DNA from: CAZDJQ01 sp964505765
GTDB taxonomy: Bacteria > Patescibacteriota > Microgenomatia > UBA12405 > JAHJSD01
Reading direction: 5' to 3'
Length of the DNA stretch: 22,302 nt
Assembly (NCBI GenBank): GCA_964505765.1
Contig: CAZDJQ010000012.1
Coordinates: 1 to 22,302 of the forward strand
Shown: positions 8,165 through 14,505 of the stretch, in pieces
How positions within the stretch are numbered: the stretch's first letter is position 1
How the letters are laid out: each line of letters begins with the position of its first letter
Position numbers and translations under genes: made by a program
Notes under the pieces: model-generated
The model's database searches: none
Seen by the model: only the letters and a program-made list of their open reading frames with translations
Told to the model about the DNA's origin: nothing

Positions 8165-8204
8165 CGTCTAATTTCGTTCCACGATCGTGGAAGTTTATTA
8201 GACG
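8165..8204. repeat. 40-bp near-palindrome, left copy
   Basis: Outer arms CGTCTAAT and ATTAGACG pair perfectly; the centre CCACGATCGTGG is a perfect 12-bp palindrome; four positions on each side do not pair. It matches the right copy (8867-8906) at 36 of 40 positions, with all differences within 8191-8196. It contains the stop codon (8198-8200) of the PaaX/Cas2-like gene. I found no third copy in the window. Confidence 0.95.
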
Positions 8205-8212
8205 TTTTTTTT
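8165..8212 (+). terminator. Intrinsic terminator of the rightward operon, formed by the left palindrome
   Basis: The 40-nt palindrome at 8165-8204 (outer stem CGTCTAAT/ATTAGACG, inner stem closed around ACGATCGT) is followed on the plus strand by eight T's (8205-8212). It starts 17 nt after the kinase stop. Four central mismatches split the stem in two, but both halves pair well. The T-run comes from the lysine codons at the end of the opposite-strand gene, so terminator and coding sequence overlap. Confidence 0.6.
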
Positions 8213-8854
8213 GACAAATACCTTTGTTAAATCTTTCAACGGCCAATTACTAGGCAAAAGACTAAGCGGCAGTTTAGGATGATCAAATACTAAAGACCAA
8301 AACTCCTTATTAAAGTCCACTCTCTTCATTTCTTTACATTTCTTAAGCAATTTTGTTGTTTTCTCCTGCCAATTTTCACAGTCCCAAAGCTCGTCTACCA
8401 GAGCAAATGACTCTTTCTTGGAAATCCGGCCTTCCAATAAATAGAAATTTTTAAAATCGCCAACATCTTTCTTTATTTCTTTTACTTTTTTATTTACCGG
8501 TAAAGGGCTAATCCAGACCGATCGTTGAACCCCTTTAAATCCCAATTCTTTTAGCAACCGACGTATTTTATCCCTTATTACTCTTTCCGGCTCAGGAATA
8601 TCAAAAAAGACAATTCGCCATTTACCATCCCACTTTTTACAAAATTTATAAATGTTAAACAGCTCCTCTTTAACATTTAATTCCTGGTCAACAAAATCAT
8701 TTTCAATTAAATGCCATTTACTCTTACGAAATTTTTCTTTTGAAAGCCAAAGATTTTCGGTAACCCAAACTGGATCCCTAAAATAGCTATCAAATATAAC
8801 TAAAAAATCTTCAGCAATCTTTATTGCTCTTAAAATCTTACTCTCTCTCGCCAT
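8198..8854 (-). CDS. PaaX-like protein with Cas2-like central domain
   Basis: A 218-residue protein with the three-part order of PaaX regulators. Residues 1-60 form a helical, poorly conserved winged-helix-like region. Residues 78-150 form a Cas2-like ferredoxin fold with WRIVFFDIPE at 79-88 (Asp85 in the place of the conserved Cas2 aspartate) and GFKGVQRSVWISP at 105-117. The C-terminal PaaX-type module ends in HPKLPLSLLPSNWP (192-205). PaaX proteins repress transcription by binding palindromes; Cas2 proteins bind DNA in CRISPR adaptation. Here there is no paa operon, no cas1 and no array. The ATG at 8854 is 5 nt from a TATAAT, and the stop lies inside a palindrome. Function unknown: repressor of its own promoter or DNA-handling protein of a small element. 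Confidence 0.8.
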   Translation of the reverse strand: MARESKILRAIKIAEDFLVIFDSYFRDPVWVTENLWLSKEKFRKSKWHLIENDFVDQELNVKEELFNIYKFCKKWDGKWRIVFFDIPEPERVIRDKIRRLLKELGFKGVQRSVWISPLPVNKKVKEIKKDVGDFKNFYLLEGRISKKESFALVDELWDCENWQEKTTKLLKKCKEMKRVDFNKEFWSLVFDHPKLPLSLLPSNWPLKDLTKVFVKKNV

Positions 8855-8859
8855 TTTTT

Positions 8860-8865
8860 ATTATA
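8860..8865 (-). promoter_or_regulatory. -10 box of the PaaX/Cas2-like gene, abutting a palindrome
   Basis: A perfect TATAAT 5 nt before the ATG at 8854, consistent with a leaderless mRNA. One base separates it from the right palindrome (8867-8906), which therefore covers the whole -35 region. A protein bound there would be expected to affect this promoter. Confidence 0.6.
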
Positions 8866-8866
8866 C

Positions 8867-8906
8867 CGTCTAATTTCGTTCCACGATCGTGGGACATAAT
8901 TAGACG
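8867..8906. repeat. 40-bp near-palindrome, right copy
   Basis: Pairs at all but two mismatched positions plus one G-T wobble per arm, so it is a better hairpin than the left copy. Same outer arms (CGTCTAAT/ATTAGACG) and same CCACGATCGTGG centre. It contains the TAA (8900-8902) of the upstream GT2 gene at the same internal position as the left copy contains the stop of the PaaX/Cas2-like gene. No T-run follows on either strand, so it is less likely to be an intrinsic terminator than an operator or element end. Confidence 0.95.
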
Positions 8907-9883
8907 CTGCTAAGCAGTCCTTTTAGAAACATTACTGCATAAACAAGGTGAGTTAAGAAAATCGCCGGGCCTAAAGCTAGAGCAATTTTAAAATCCTTTG
9001 TTTTTATAAATACCGTCATTATAGAAACCATCATCCAGATAAAATAGACTAAAACAAAAAAGATATAAACATAGATTAAAGGATTGAAAATTAGAACAAG
9101 AATCGGGCCGGTAGTTAGGCCTAATATAAAAAATAAGGGAATAAAATATTTTAATTTGGCATTGTTTTTAGGTAATTTATTAACAAAATTTCCCCTTTGC
9201 CGGCCGTAGCGGGCAATTTGCTGAAGGTGCCGGCGGAATATCTCCCGCCGGTGGTGAAACACTTTTATTTTAGGATCATAAATTATTTTTTTATTTAGAA
9301 CATAAACTAAGTCATGACAGAGTTTAGTATCCTCGCCCGGCCAAAAATCTTTTTCAAAACCACCGGCTTGGTGATAATATTTTTTTTTGACTAAAAGATT
9401 AAAAGTGGGGAAATCATCAACTTGCCTTTGCGCCATCGGCTGACAGCGGTAAACTCCTGCTCCTCCGGCGCCTAAATAAGTGCTCCAAACCCAGCCGGAA
9501 GTTTTTTGTTTCCAATTATTACTAGGCGGAGTTATTCCCGGCCCGCATACCGCCGCAGTTCCTTCATCTTGAAGCAATTTCACAGCCTGTTCCAGCCAAT
9601 CTTGCGCCGGATAAGCGTCATCATCAATAAATGCTAAAATCTCCCCTCGGGCATGTTTAATACCCAGCTCTCTTTTGGGAACCGGTCTAGTTTCGGGAAA
9701 TGAAGGGATAATTTTTACCCAGTCCGGAAGACCTTTTATTTTTGTTTTGTTTCTTTTATCGGGAATAATAATCAGCTCAAAGTTTTGATAGGTTTGTTGA
9801 TTTAAGGCAGGAATGATTTCTTCTCTAATATATTGATTAATCTTCCTAACCGGAACAATTATTGAAACCAGTTTATTTGTCAT
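8900..9883 (-). CDS. GT2 family glycosyltransferase with C-terminal transmembrane region
   Basis: A 327-residue membrane GT2. LVSIIVPVRKINQYI starts the GT-A fold, the metal site is DDD at 87-89 (AFIDDDAYP), and PGEDTKLCHDL holds the ED motif of the catalytic region. The arginine-rich FHHRREIFRRHLQQIARYGR is typical of processive or ExoA-like GT2 enzymes. From about residue 247 on there are roughly four membrane spans. The protein ends SSV, with the final Val codon and stop lying inside the right palindrome; the true C-terminus may have been changed by a few residues. It overlaps the preceding gene by 11 nt and no Shine-Dalgarno site is seen. Confidence 0.9.
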   Translation of the reverse strand: MTNKLVSIIVPVRKINQYIREEIIPALNQQTYQNFELIIIPDKRNKTKIKGLPDWVKIIPSFPETRPVPKRELGIKHARGEILAFIDDDAYPAQDWLEQAVKLLQDEGTAAVCGPGITPPSNNWKQKTSGWVWSTYLGAGGAGVYRCQPMAQRQVDDFPTFNLLVKKKYYHQAGGFEKDFWPGEDTKLCHDLVYVLNKKIIYDPKIKVFHHRREIFRRHLQQIARYGRQRGNFVNKLPKNNAKLKYFIPLFFILGLTTGPILVLIFNPLIYVYIFFVLVYFIWMMVSIMTVFIKTKDFKIALALGPAIFLTHLVYAVMFLKGLLSSV

Positions 9884-10625
9884 AATACTTTAATATTCTT
9901 AGGCGGTAATAAACAGCCAGAGTTTCTCTCAGCATGTTTATGATAGTTGATGATTTAATGTTTGAATACGCCATTTTTGTTGCATCCATCTCCACCGGAC
10001 CGTCGTGGATATTGGTATAGCCCAATCTTTTCGCCACTGCCAGCATTTCAATATCAAAAGCGTATGCTTTTACCAAAAGGCGATCTAAAGTATCTGCCAG
10101 CACTTCCCGTCTAAATATCTTTATTCCCCGCTGGCAGTCAGTAATCTTAAGACCAAATAATATTCTAGTTAAAGTGTGATACCCCCAGCTCAAAATTTTT
10201 CTTTTTAAAGGATAGCCTTTAACTTTTGAAGCTGAGTGGCGAATAGACCCGACAATAACATCGGAATCATACCAAAACATGTGATTTAAAAGTAAATTTA
10301 ACCCGGTCGGCTCAATCTCCATGCCGGCATCAATAAAAGCAACCAAATCCCCTTTGGCTTTTTTCATCCCATATCTGACCGCATGTCCTTTCCCTTTATT
10401 ATTTTTATATCCGACAACTTTTATTTTATCCGATTCTAACTGTTTGGCTTCTTGATAAGTGTTATCCCGGCAGCCATCAACGACACAAATAATTTCATAA
10501 TCATATTCCGTCTCCAAAAGCGTCGATTTAATTTTTTCTAAATCTTCTCTTATTGTTCTTTCTTGATTATAGGCCGGAACAATAACAGAAAATAATTTAA
10601 AATTTGAGTGTTTTTTTTGGTTCAT
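9873..10625 (-). CDS. Polyprenyl-phosphate sugar synthase-like GT2 (DPM1-like)
   Basis: A 250-residue GT2 of the dolichyl-phosphate mannose synthase type, predicted to move a sugar from a nucleotide donor to polyprenyl phosphate on the inner membrane face. FSVIVPAYNQERTI (12-25), VVDGCRDNT (48-56) and NNKGKGHAVRYGM (75-87) match the family; the last is the hallmark 'NxGKGxAvrxGm'. TDCQRGIKIFRR is the family's 'D.qcGfKlfrr' segment. The metal site is odd: D99-A-G-M-E replaces the usual DAD. There is no C-terminal GtrA or membrane domain. The ATG at 10625 is preferred over a TTG six bases upstream. Its product would be the natural donor for the several GT-C enzymes encoded upstream in the same direction. 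Confidence 0.85.
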   Translation of the reverse strand: MNQKKHSNFKLFSVIVPAYNQERTIREDLEKIKSTLLETEYDYEIICVVDGCRDNTYQEAKQLESDKIKVVGYKNNKGKGHAVRYGMKKAKGDLVAFIDAGMEIEPTGLNLLLNHMFWYDSDVIVGSIRHSASKVKGYPLKRKILSWGYHTLTRILFGLKITDCQRGIKIFRREVLADTLDRLLVKAYAFDIEMLAVAKRLGYTNIHDGPVEMDATKMAYSNIKSSTIINMLRETLAVYYRLRILKYYDK

Positions 10626-11859
10626 GAGCAAAATATTTAACCGTTATAAATAGTCCGATGATCACCCCGGCTGTCAACATTATAATTGAATTGTCTATCA
10701 CCTCAAATAAATCATTGTGTCTAAGACCGATTAAGACAACTTGGCCAACGGCGATAAACAATGAAATATAACCGGAAAATTTGCTCCTTAGCGACAGCAA
10801 AAATCTAATTAATAAATTAAACAGGGCGGTCAATCCAATAAATACTGAAAATCGGCCGAGATATTGATTAGCTGATAGATATTTACTGCCATAAAGCAGC
10901 TTAATCATAAAATTTGGGAATAAATTAAAAACCGCTATGCCGCCAAAAATACAAATCAAACAGAATATAAAACTTAATTTAAACATTTGTTTCAATTTCC
11001 GCTTATTCACCCGATTTTTAACAAACATCGGAAAACTCACGGTTAAAATAGTCGTTGAGGCAAAAAAAATCATTTTGCCTAAATTCGATGTTGCCGAATA
11101 AATGCCGACATTAAATTCCTCAAAATAATATCGAACTAAAATTATATCCATGGTATACAAAGAGGTTAAACAAAGATTTGTAATCAAACTCAAAAAAGAA
11201 TATTTTAAAAAACTTATCTCTAATCCCTTGGTTGCCGGCTGCCGGTTAAAGCTCCAAAAATTACGAACCAAAAAGTATCCTAAACCCAAACTAATAATTC
11301 TCCATATTACCCAACTACTCAATCCTCCAACCACTCTTAAGCCTAATAGAATAAGAACAACCGCCGACAATAGTTTGATTAAAGTTGTAAATACAGAAAC
11401 AGCCATCCCGGCTGAAAATTTTAATCTTCCCTGTAAAACAGAATTGTAAACAGCCGGCAAAAAGGCAAACAAACTCTGTAATGAAAAAATGAAAAAAAGC
11501 TGAAAGCTATCCAAATGCAAAAGCTTTTTAATTAGAGGATAAAACAATAAGGTAACTGCCCAGAAAGCAATCGACAGCTTAAAACCATTCTTTTCCAATC
11601 CCTTTACAGTTGAAGCCACCTCTTCTTTTTTTAAACTGCTGATTTTCTCAACTACAGCAATTGAATAGGCTCCAACCAAAATTGATTGAAAATAGGTCAA
11701 GGAAATTAAACTCTGCAAAAGACCATAATCAGCCGGAGATAAAAGCCTTCCGGTGACTAGATGATAAAGATAATTAAGAAAATTCCCAATTGTCGTTCCA
11801 ACTAAAACTACAATACTCCCTTTAAAAAGCTTATGTTTGACAATCTCTTTTAAATTCAC
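10597..11859 (-). CDS. MOP-superfamily oligosaccharide flippase (Wzx-like)
   Basis: A 420-residue protein that is almost all membrane helices, with about 12 predicted. The N-terminus (GSIVVLVGTTIGNFLNYLYH, then VTGRLLSPADYGLLQSL) is characteristic of polysaccharide-biosynthesis proteins of the MATE/MOP group, which move undecaprenyl-linked oligosaccharides to the outer face. Conserved helix breaks with charged residues such as RVNKRKLKQMF lie mid-protein. The start is a GTG at 11859, supported by a TATAAT 8 nt upstream and the lack of a nearby ATG. Its 3' end overlaps the DPM1-like gene. No Wzy polymerase or O-antigen ligase is recognisable in the window. Confidence 0.85.
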   Translation of the reverse strand: MNLKEIVKHKLFKGSIVVLVGTTIGNFLNYLYHLVTGRLLSPADYGLLQSLISLTYFQSILVGAYSIAVVEKISSLKKEEVASTVKGLEKNGFKLSIAFWAVTLLFYPLIKKLLHLDSFQLFFIFSLQSLFAFLPAVYNSVLQGRLKFSAGMAVSVFTTLIKLLSAVVLILLGLRVVGGLSSWVIWRIISLGLGYFLVRNFWSFNRQPATKGLEISFLKYSFLSLITNLCLTSLYTMDIILVRYYFEEFNVGIYSATSNLGKMIFFASTTILTVSFPMFVKNRVNKRKLKQMFKLSFIFCLICIFGGIAVFNLFPNFMIKLLYGSKYLSANQYLGRFSVFIGLTALFNLLIRFLLSLRSKFSGYISLFIAVGQVVLIGLRHNDLFEVIDNSIIMLTAGVIIGLFITVKYFAHEPKKTLKF

Positions 11860-11867
11860 GCTAGTTT

Positions 11868-11873
11868 ATTATA
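11868..11873 (-). promoter_or_regulatory. -10 box of the flippase gene
   Basis: A perfect TATAAT directly after the stop codon of the upstream phosphodiesterase gene and 8 nt before the GTG start. This suggests an internal promoter for flippase, DPM1-like and GT2 genes, with a leader of at most one or two bases. Confidence 0.5.
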
Positions 11874-13220
11874 CTATCCGATTGTTTGATTAAAAATCTG
11901 GGCTAAATCCCAAATGTGAAGTTTCTTGTTTTCCCAGGCTCTTAATTTGCCTTTCAGCCCCCAGCCTTTAGCTAAAAATATTCCCTTACGATCGGATATG
12001 TGATTTGCTTTAAAAACCTGATCACGGTCGACAAACATTTTTCCTTCAATCGGACAGGTTTCAATACTAAAATAATATCGGGTCAGCCAGACAATATCGG
12101 GTGCCCTTTCTAGTTTTTTGCCTTGATAAACTTTTTCTCGAGGTTTGACCATTTTAAATACCCGCCAACCGTTTTCAAATTTCACCTGCTTTAATTCTTT
12201 AATTATCCGGTCTCGCATTAGATCATATTCATCGCCTAATTTAGTTTTGTTCAGCCACAAGCCAAATTCCCCGGCTTTAATAATATCACTATCCGCCCAA
12301 GAGTTGAATTTACTTTTTGTTTTATTTTTTTGCCAGAAACTAGCCTTGCGCAGCCCTCGAGCCAAAAATGCTTTTAGACCGCCTTTGATAAAGCCTTTCT
12401 TTCTCAACCAGGGATATGGGTGAAATATCTTTTTGGGAAAAGGATGAAAACCGTGATCGGAAATCAAAATAAAATGAAAATGACGGGCCCCGTATTTCTC
12501 TTTTAGAATTTCATACAGCCGCTCCAAATGTCTGTCCAACTGCTGATAAAGCCTTCTAGTTGCACTGCTACGCCAAAACCAATGCTGACACCAGTCGGTT
12601 TCATTAAACAGCATAAAAAAGAAATCCCATTTTTGATTGCCGACTAAATCCTGAGCCAGCTTAAATTTATTTTCTGCCATTTTTCTTAATTGTCTGGACA
12701 TTTCCCGATGGCTGATTTCTTTATTTTTCATTTTTAACAAAAAATTATAGTCATTCAGCTGATAATTGTATTTATTTAACTTTTTCATTAATGAATCCGG
12801 GTAAAACCAAGTTTTATTGGGCGGCGTCATAATTGAAGAGACCATTACTCCGTTTAGTTTTCTTATTGGATAGGTTAAGGGAAGATTGATTAAAGCTATT
12901 TTTTTGTTTTTATCCCACTGCCTCCAAAACTCAGGTTGGCATAAACTCTTATTATTTACCAAGGCCGGCTCCTCTGAATTTTTAAACGGATTTGTATAAT
13001 TGACAAAATCAAAAACTCCGTGTTCAGCCGGAGTTTTTCCGGTCATAAACGACGCCCAAGCCGGTGCGGTTCGCGGCGGAATCGTGCTGTAAAGGTCTCT
13101 TCTAATCCCGTTATTACTCAGCTTTTCAAAAAAAGGCAAATAACCTTTATCAATTAAGGAGTCAATTATCTTCCAGCTGGCTCCGTCCAACCCAAAAACA
13201 AAAACTCTTTTTTTACTCAT
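11874..13220 (-). CDS. Alkaline-phosphatase-superfamily phosphodiesterase (type I phosphodiesterase/nucleotide pyrophosphatase family)
   Basis: A 448-residue metal-dependent hydrolase. RVFVFGLDGASW (5-16) supplies the first metal-binding Asp. PPRTAPAWASFMTGKTP (48-64) holds Thr51 as the likely nucleophile, and EHGVFDF follows. FNETDWCQHWFW provides the central Asp/His metal ligands and ISDHGFHPF (about residue 260) the DHG ligands. No signal peptide is obvious, so the active site may be cytoplasmic. Family members cleave phosphodiesters in nucleotides, lipids or glycans, or transfer phospho-groups. Between a PIG-V-like GT-C and a flippase it could act on lipid-linked sugars; the substrate is not known. 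The ATG at 13220 overlaps the previous stop (ATGA); a TTG three codons earlier is less likely. Confidence 0.82.
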   Translation of the reverse strand: MSKKRVFVFGLDGASWKIIDSLIDKGYLPFFEKLSNNGIRRDLYSTIPPRTAPAWASFMTGKTPAEHGVFDFVNYTNPFKNSEEPALVNNKSLCQPEFWRQWDKNKKIALINLPLTYPIRKLNGVMVSSIMTPPNKTWFYPDSLMKKLNKYNYQLNDYNFLLKMKNKEISHREMSRQLRKMAENKFKLAQDLVGNQKWDFFFMLFNETDWCQHWFWRSSATRRLYQQLDRHLERLYEILKEKYGARHFHFILISDHGFHPFPKKIFHPYPWLRKKGFIKGGLKAFLARGLRKASFWQKNKTKSKFNSWADSDIIKAGEFGLWLNKTKLGDEYDLMRDRIIKELKQVKFENGWRVFKMVKPREKVYQGKKLERAPDIVWLTRYYFSIETCPIEGKMFVDRDQVFKANHISDRKGIFLAKGWGLKGKLRAWENKKLHIWDLAQIFNQTIG

Positions 13221-14473
13221 GCAACCCAATAGCCTCTGACAAACAGCATGACGCTAATCATTTGCAGTCCAAAACTTATTCCGTATACCCACTTTGGCAA
13301 ATTCATTTTTCCTAATACCCAGAAGCAGGGAAAACAAACTAGAACGTATCGGGGCATAGACGAAAATGTTCCGGTAAGACTGGGCAGCAAAAATGCCAGG
13401 CCGGAGAAGATTAACCAGCCGTTTTTAATTTCATACCTAAACCATCCCCAGATAATTAAAAACCCAAACAAAAGTGCAACTAAGAATTCAAACCAAACGT
13501 TGAAATATATAAAACTTTGAGGACTGACCGTAAATATCATTTTTAGATAACGCCAGATTACTTGGTAAGGCATAATCAGTCTATCCGGTGTCCGGTTGGC
13601 GCCGAATTCCGTCTGCACCCGGACAAATTTTAAGGCATCACCGGTTCTTCGATTAAGCTCCAGCATATATTTTAATAAGCCGGTAGCTCCGAGACTGATA
13701 AAGCCGATGTTCTTCAAATGTTCAGCCCTGGTCTGGATAAAATGCCGCCAATAATTCGGTCTAAGACGTTTTTCAATCCCGGTCTTAATTTTTTCAACCC
13801 GTTCATTCATCGACCGGCTGACTTCTTGATTATAATAATCATAGAACAAGGCCGGAACCATAAATACTCCCACCAGCCGGGTATATGAAGCAAAACCAGC
13901 CATAATTCCGGCTAAAAGCCAGCGTTTTTTACCGGCAAACCAAAATGCGGACATGATTAAAAATAAAAATAGCGATTCTGAGTATGCAAAAACAAAATAA
14001 AAGGATGTCGGAAAAATCACCAGCCATAATAAAGTATTTTTAATAGTTTTTTGATTCTCGTTGTTATCGATTAACAGGTCTTTAAATATTATTAAACTCA
14101 ATAAAAAGGCGATGGACGAGATTACAATTGCACCTAAGCTGTAGCTTCCCACTAACCTTTGAAAAACTTTTATCAAACTAGGATAAAATGGAAAAAAAGC
14201 TTCCTGTAAAAAGCCGTAGCCGCAACGAGCGATTGAAATATAGTGGACCCCATCAAAATTCGCTCTTGACCAGATAAACGGCGACTGCCAAGTTTCAACT
14301 GCCGAAGTTCCTAAAAATGAAAATGAATCTCTCAACGGCAGCCACTGACCGGCCAACAGCCAGCCGATAATTGGAACCAGCTGTAAAAATATAAAAAGGA
14401 CCGGGATTGACCTGAGGCTTAAATTTTTAAAACTATAGAATTTATTATTTTTATTAACTTCTTTAAAGGGCAT
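13217..14473 (-). CDS. PIG-V-like GT-C mannosyltransferase
   Basis: A 418-residue membrane protein with about 9-10 spans. After the first span the extracytoplasmic loop has FDGVHYISIARCGYG followed by AFFPFYPSL, which is the PIG-V (GPI mannosyltransferase II) signature 'WDgxHYlxIAxxGY...FFPlyP'. FPTSFYFVFAYSESLFLFL and AGFASYTRLVG are also typical of that family. PIG-V uses dolichyl-phosphate mannose, so this protein probably takes a polyprenyl-phosphate sugar on the outer face. The middle region (about 215-260) is hydrophilic and basic (KIKTGIEKRLRPNY), longer than I expect for the family. A -10-like sequence lies 7 nt before the ATG. Its 3' end is coupled to the phosphodiesterase gene. Confidence 0.8.
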   Translation of the reverse strand: MPFKEVNKNNKFYSFKNLSLRSIPVLFIFLQLVPIIGWLLAGQWLPLRDSFSFLGTSAVETWQSPFIWSRANFDGVHYISIARCGYGFLQEAFFPFYPSLIKVFQRLVGSYSLGAIVISSIAFLLSLIIFKDLLIDNNENQKTIKNTLLWLVIFPTSFYFVFAYSESLFLFLIMSAFWFAGKKRWLLAGIMAGFASYTRLVGVFMVPALFYDYYNQEVSRSMNERVEKIKTGIEKRLRPNYWRHFIQTRAEHLKNIGFISLGATGLLKYMLELNRRTGDALKFVRVQTEFGANRTPDRLIMPYQVIWRYLKMIFTVSPQSFIYFNVWFEFLVALLFGFLIIWGWFRYEIKNGWLIFSGLAFLLPSLTGTFSSMPRYVLVCFPCFWVLGKMNLPKWVYGISFGLQMISVMLFVRGYWVA

Positions 14474-14480
14474 ACTTAAA

Positions 14481-14486
14481 AGAATA
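14481..14486 (-). promoter_or_regulatory. Possible -10 box before the PIG-V-like gene
   Basis: TATTCT, matching four of six consensus positions, 7 nt before the ATG at 14473. Its spacing equals that of the better promoters in the window. It sits in a 32-bp gap after the GT4 stop, so an internal promoter is plausible but weakly supported. Confidence 0.3.
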
Positions 14487-14505
14487 CTAATTTACTCTCG
14501 TATTT

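Larger units (their letters stand above)
8165..8906 (-). mobile_element. Candidate compact element: PaaX/Cas2-like gene between two 40-bp palindromes
   Basis: A 742-bp unit made of one gene and two nearly identical palindromes in the same orientation. Apart from the gene, the two repeats, the -10 box and a few linker bases there is nothing else in it. Each repeat supplies the in-frame TAA of the leftward gene that runs into it: the GT2 gene on the right, the PaaX/Cas2-like gene on the left. This is what insertion of a repeat-bounded cassette at the very end of the GT2 gene would produce. No target-site duplication is evident outside the repeats (C-rich sequence on one side, CTGCTAAGCAG on the other). 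Mobility is a hypothesis; a fixed regulator between operator palindromes would look similar. Confidence 0.4.

Noticed and set aside
8165..8906. CRISPR-Cas locus suggested by the Cas2-like domain and repeats
   Set aside because: Only two repeats, 702 bp apart start to start, with a gene between them; no spacer array and no cas1 or effector gene. The protein has PaaX-type flanking domains absent from true Cas2.
8147..8920. Target-site duplication flanking the candidate element
   Set aside because: The bases outside the two repeats (C/T-rich on the left, CTGCTAAGCAG on the right) do not match.
11150..11449. Antisense open frame within the flippase gene (similar ones at 12145-12423, 13248-13520, 18039-18278)
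   Set aside because: No recognisable protein features, and each lies fully inside a well-supported gene on the other strand.
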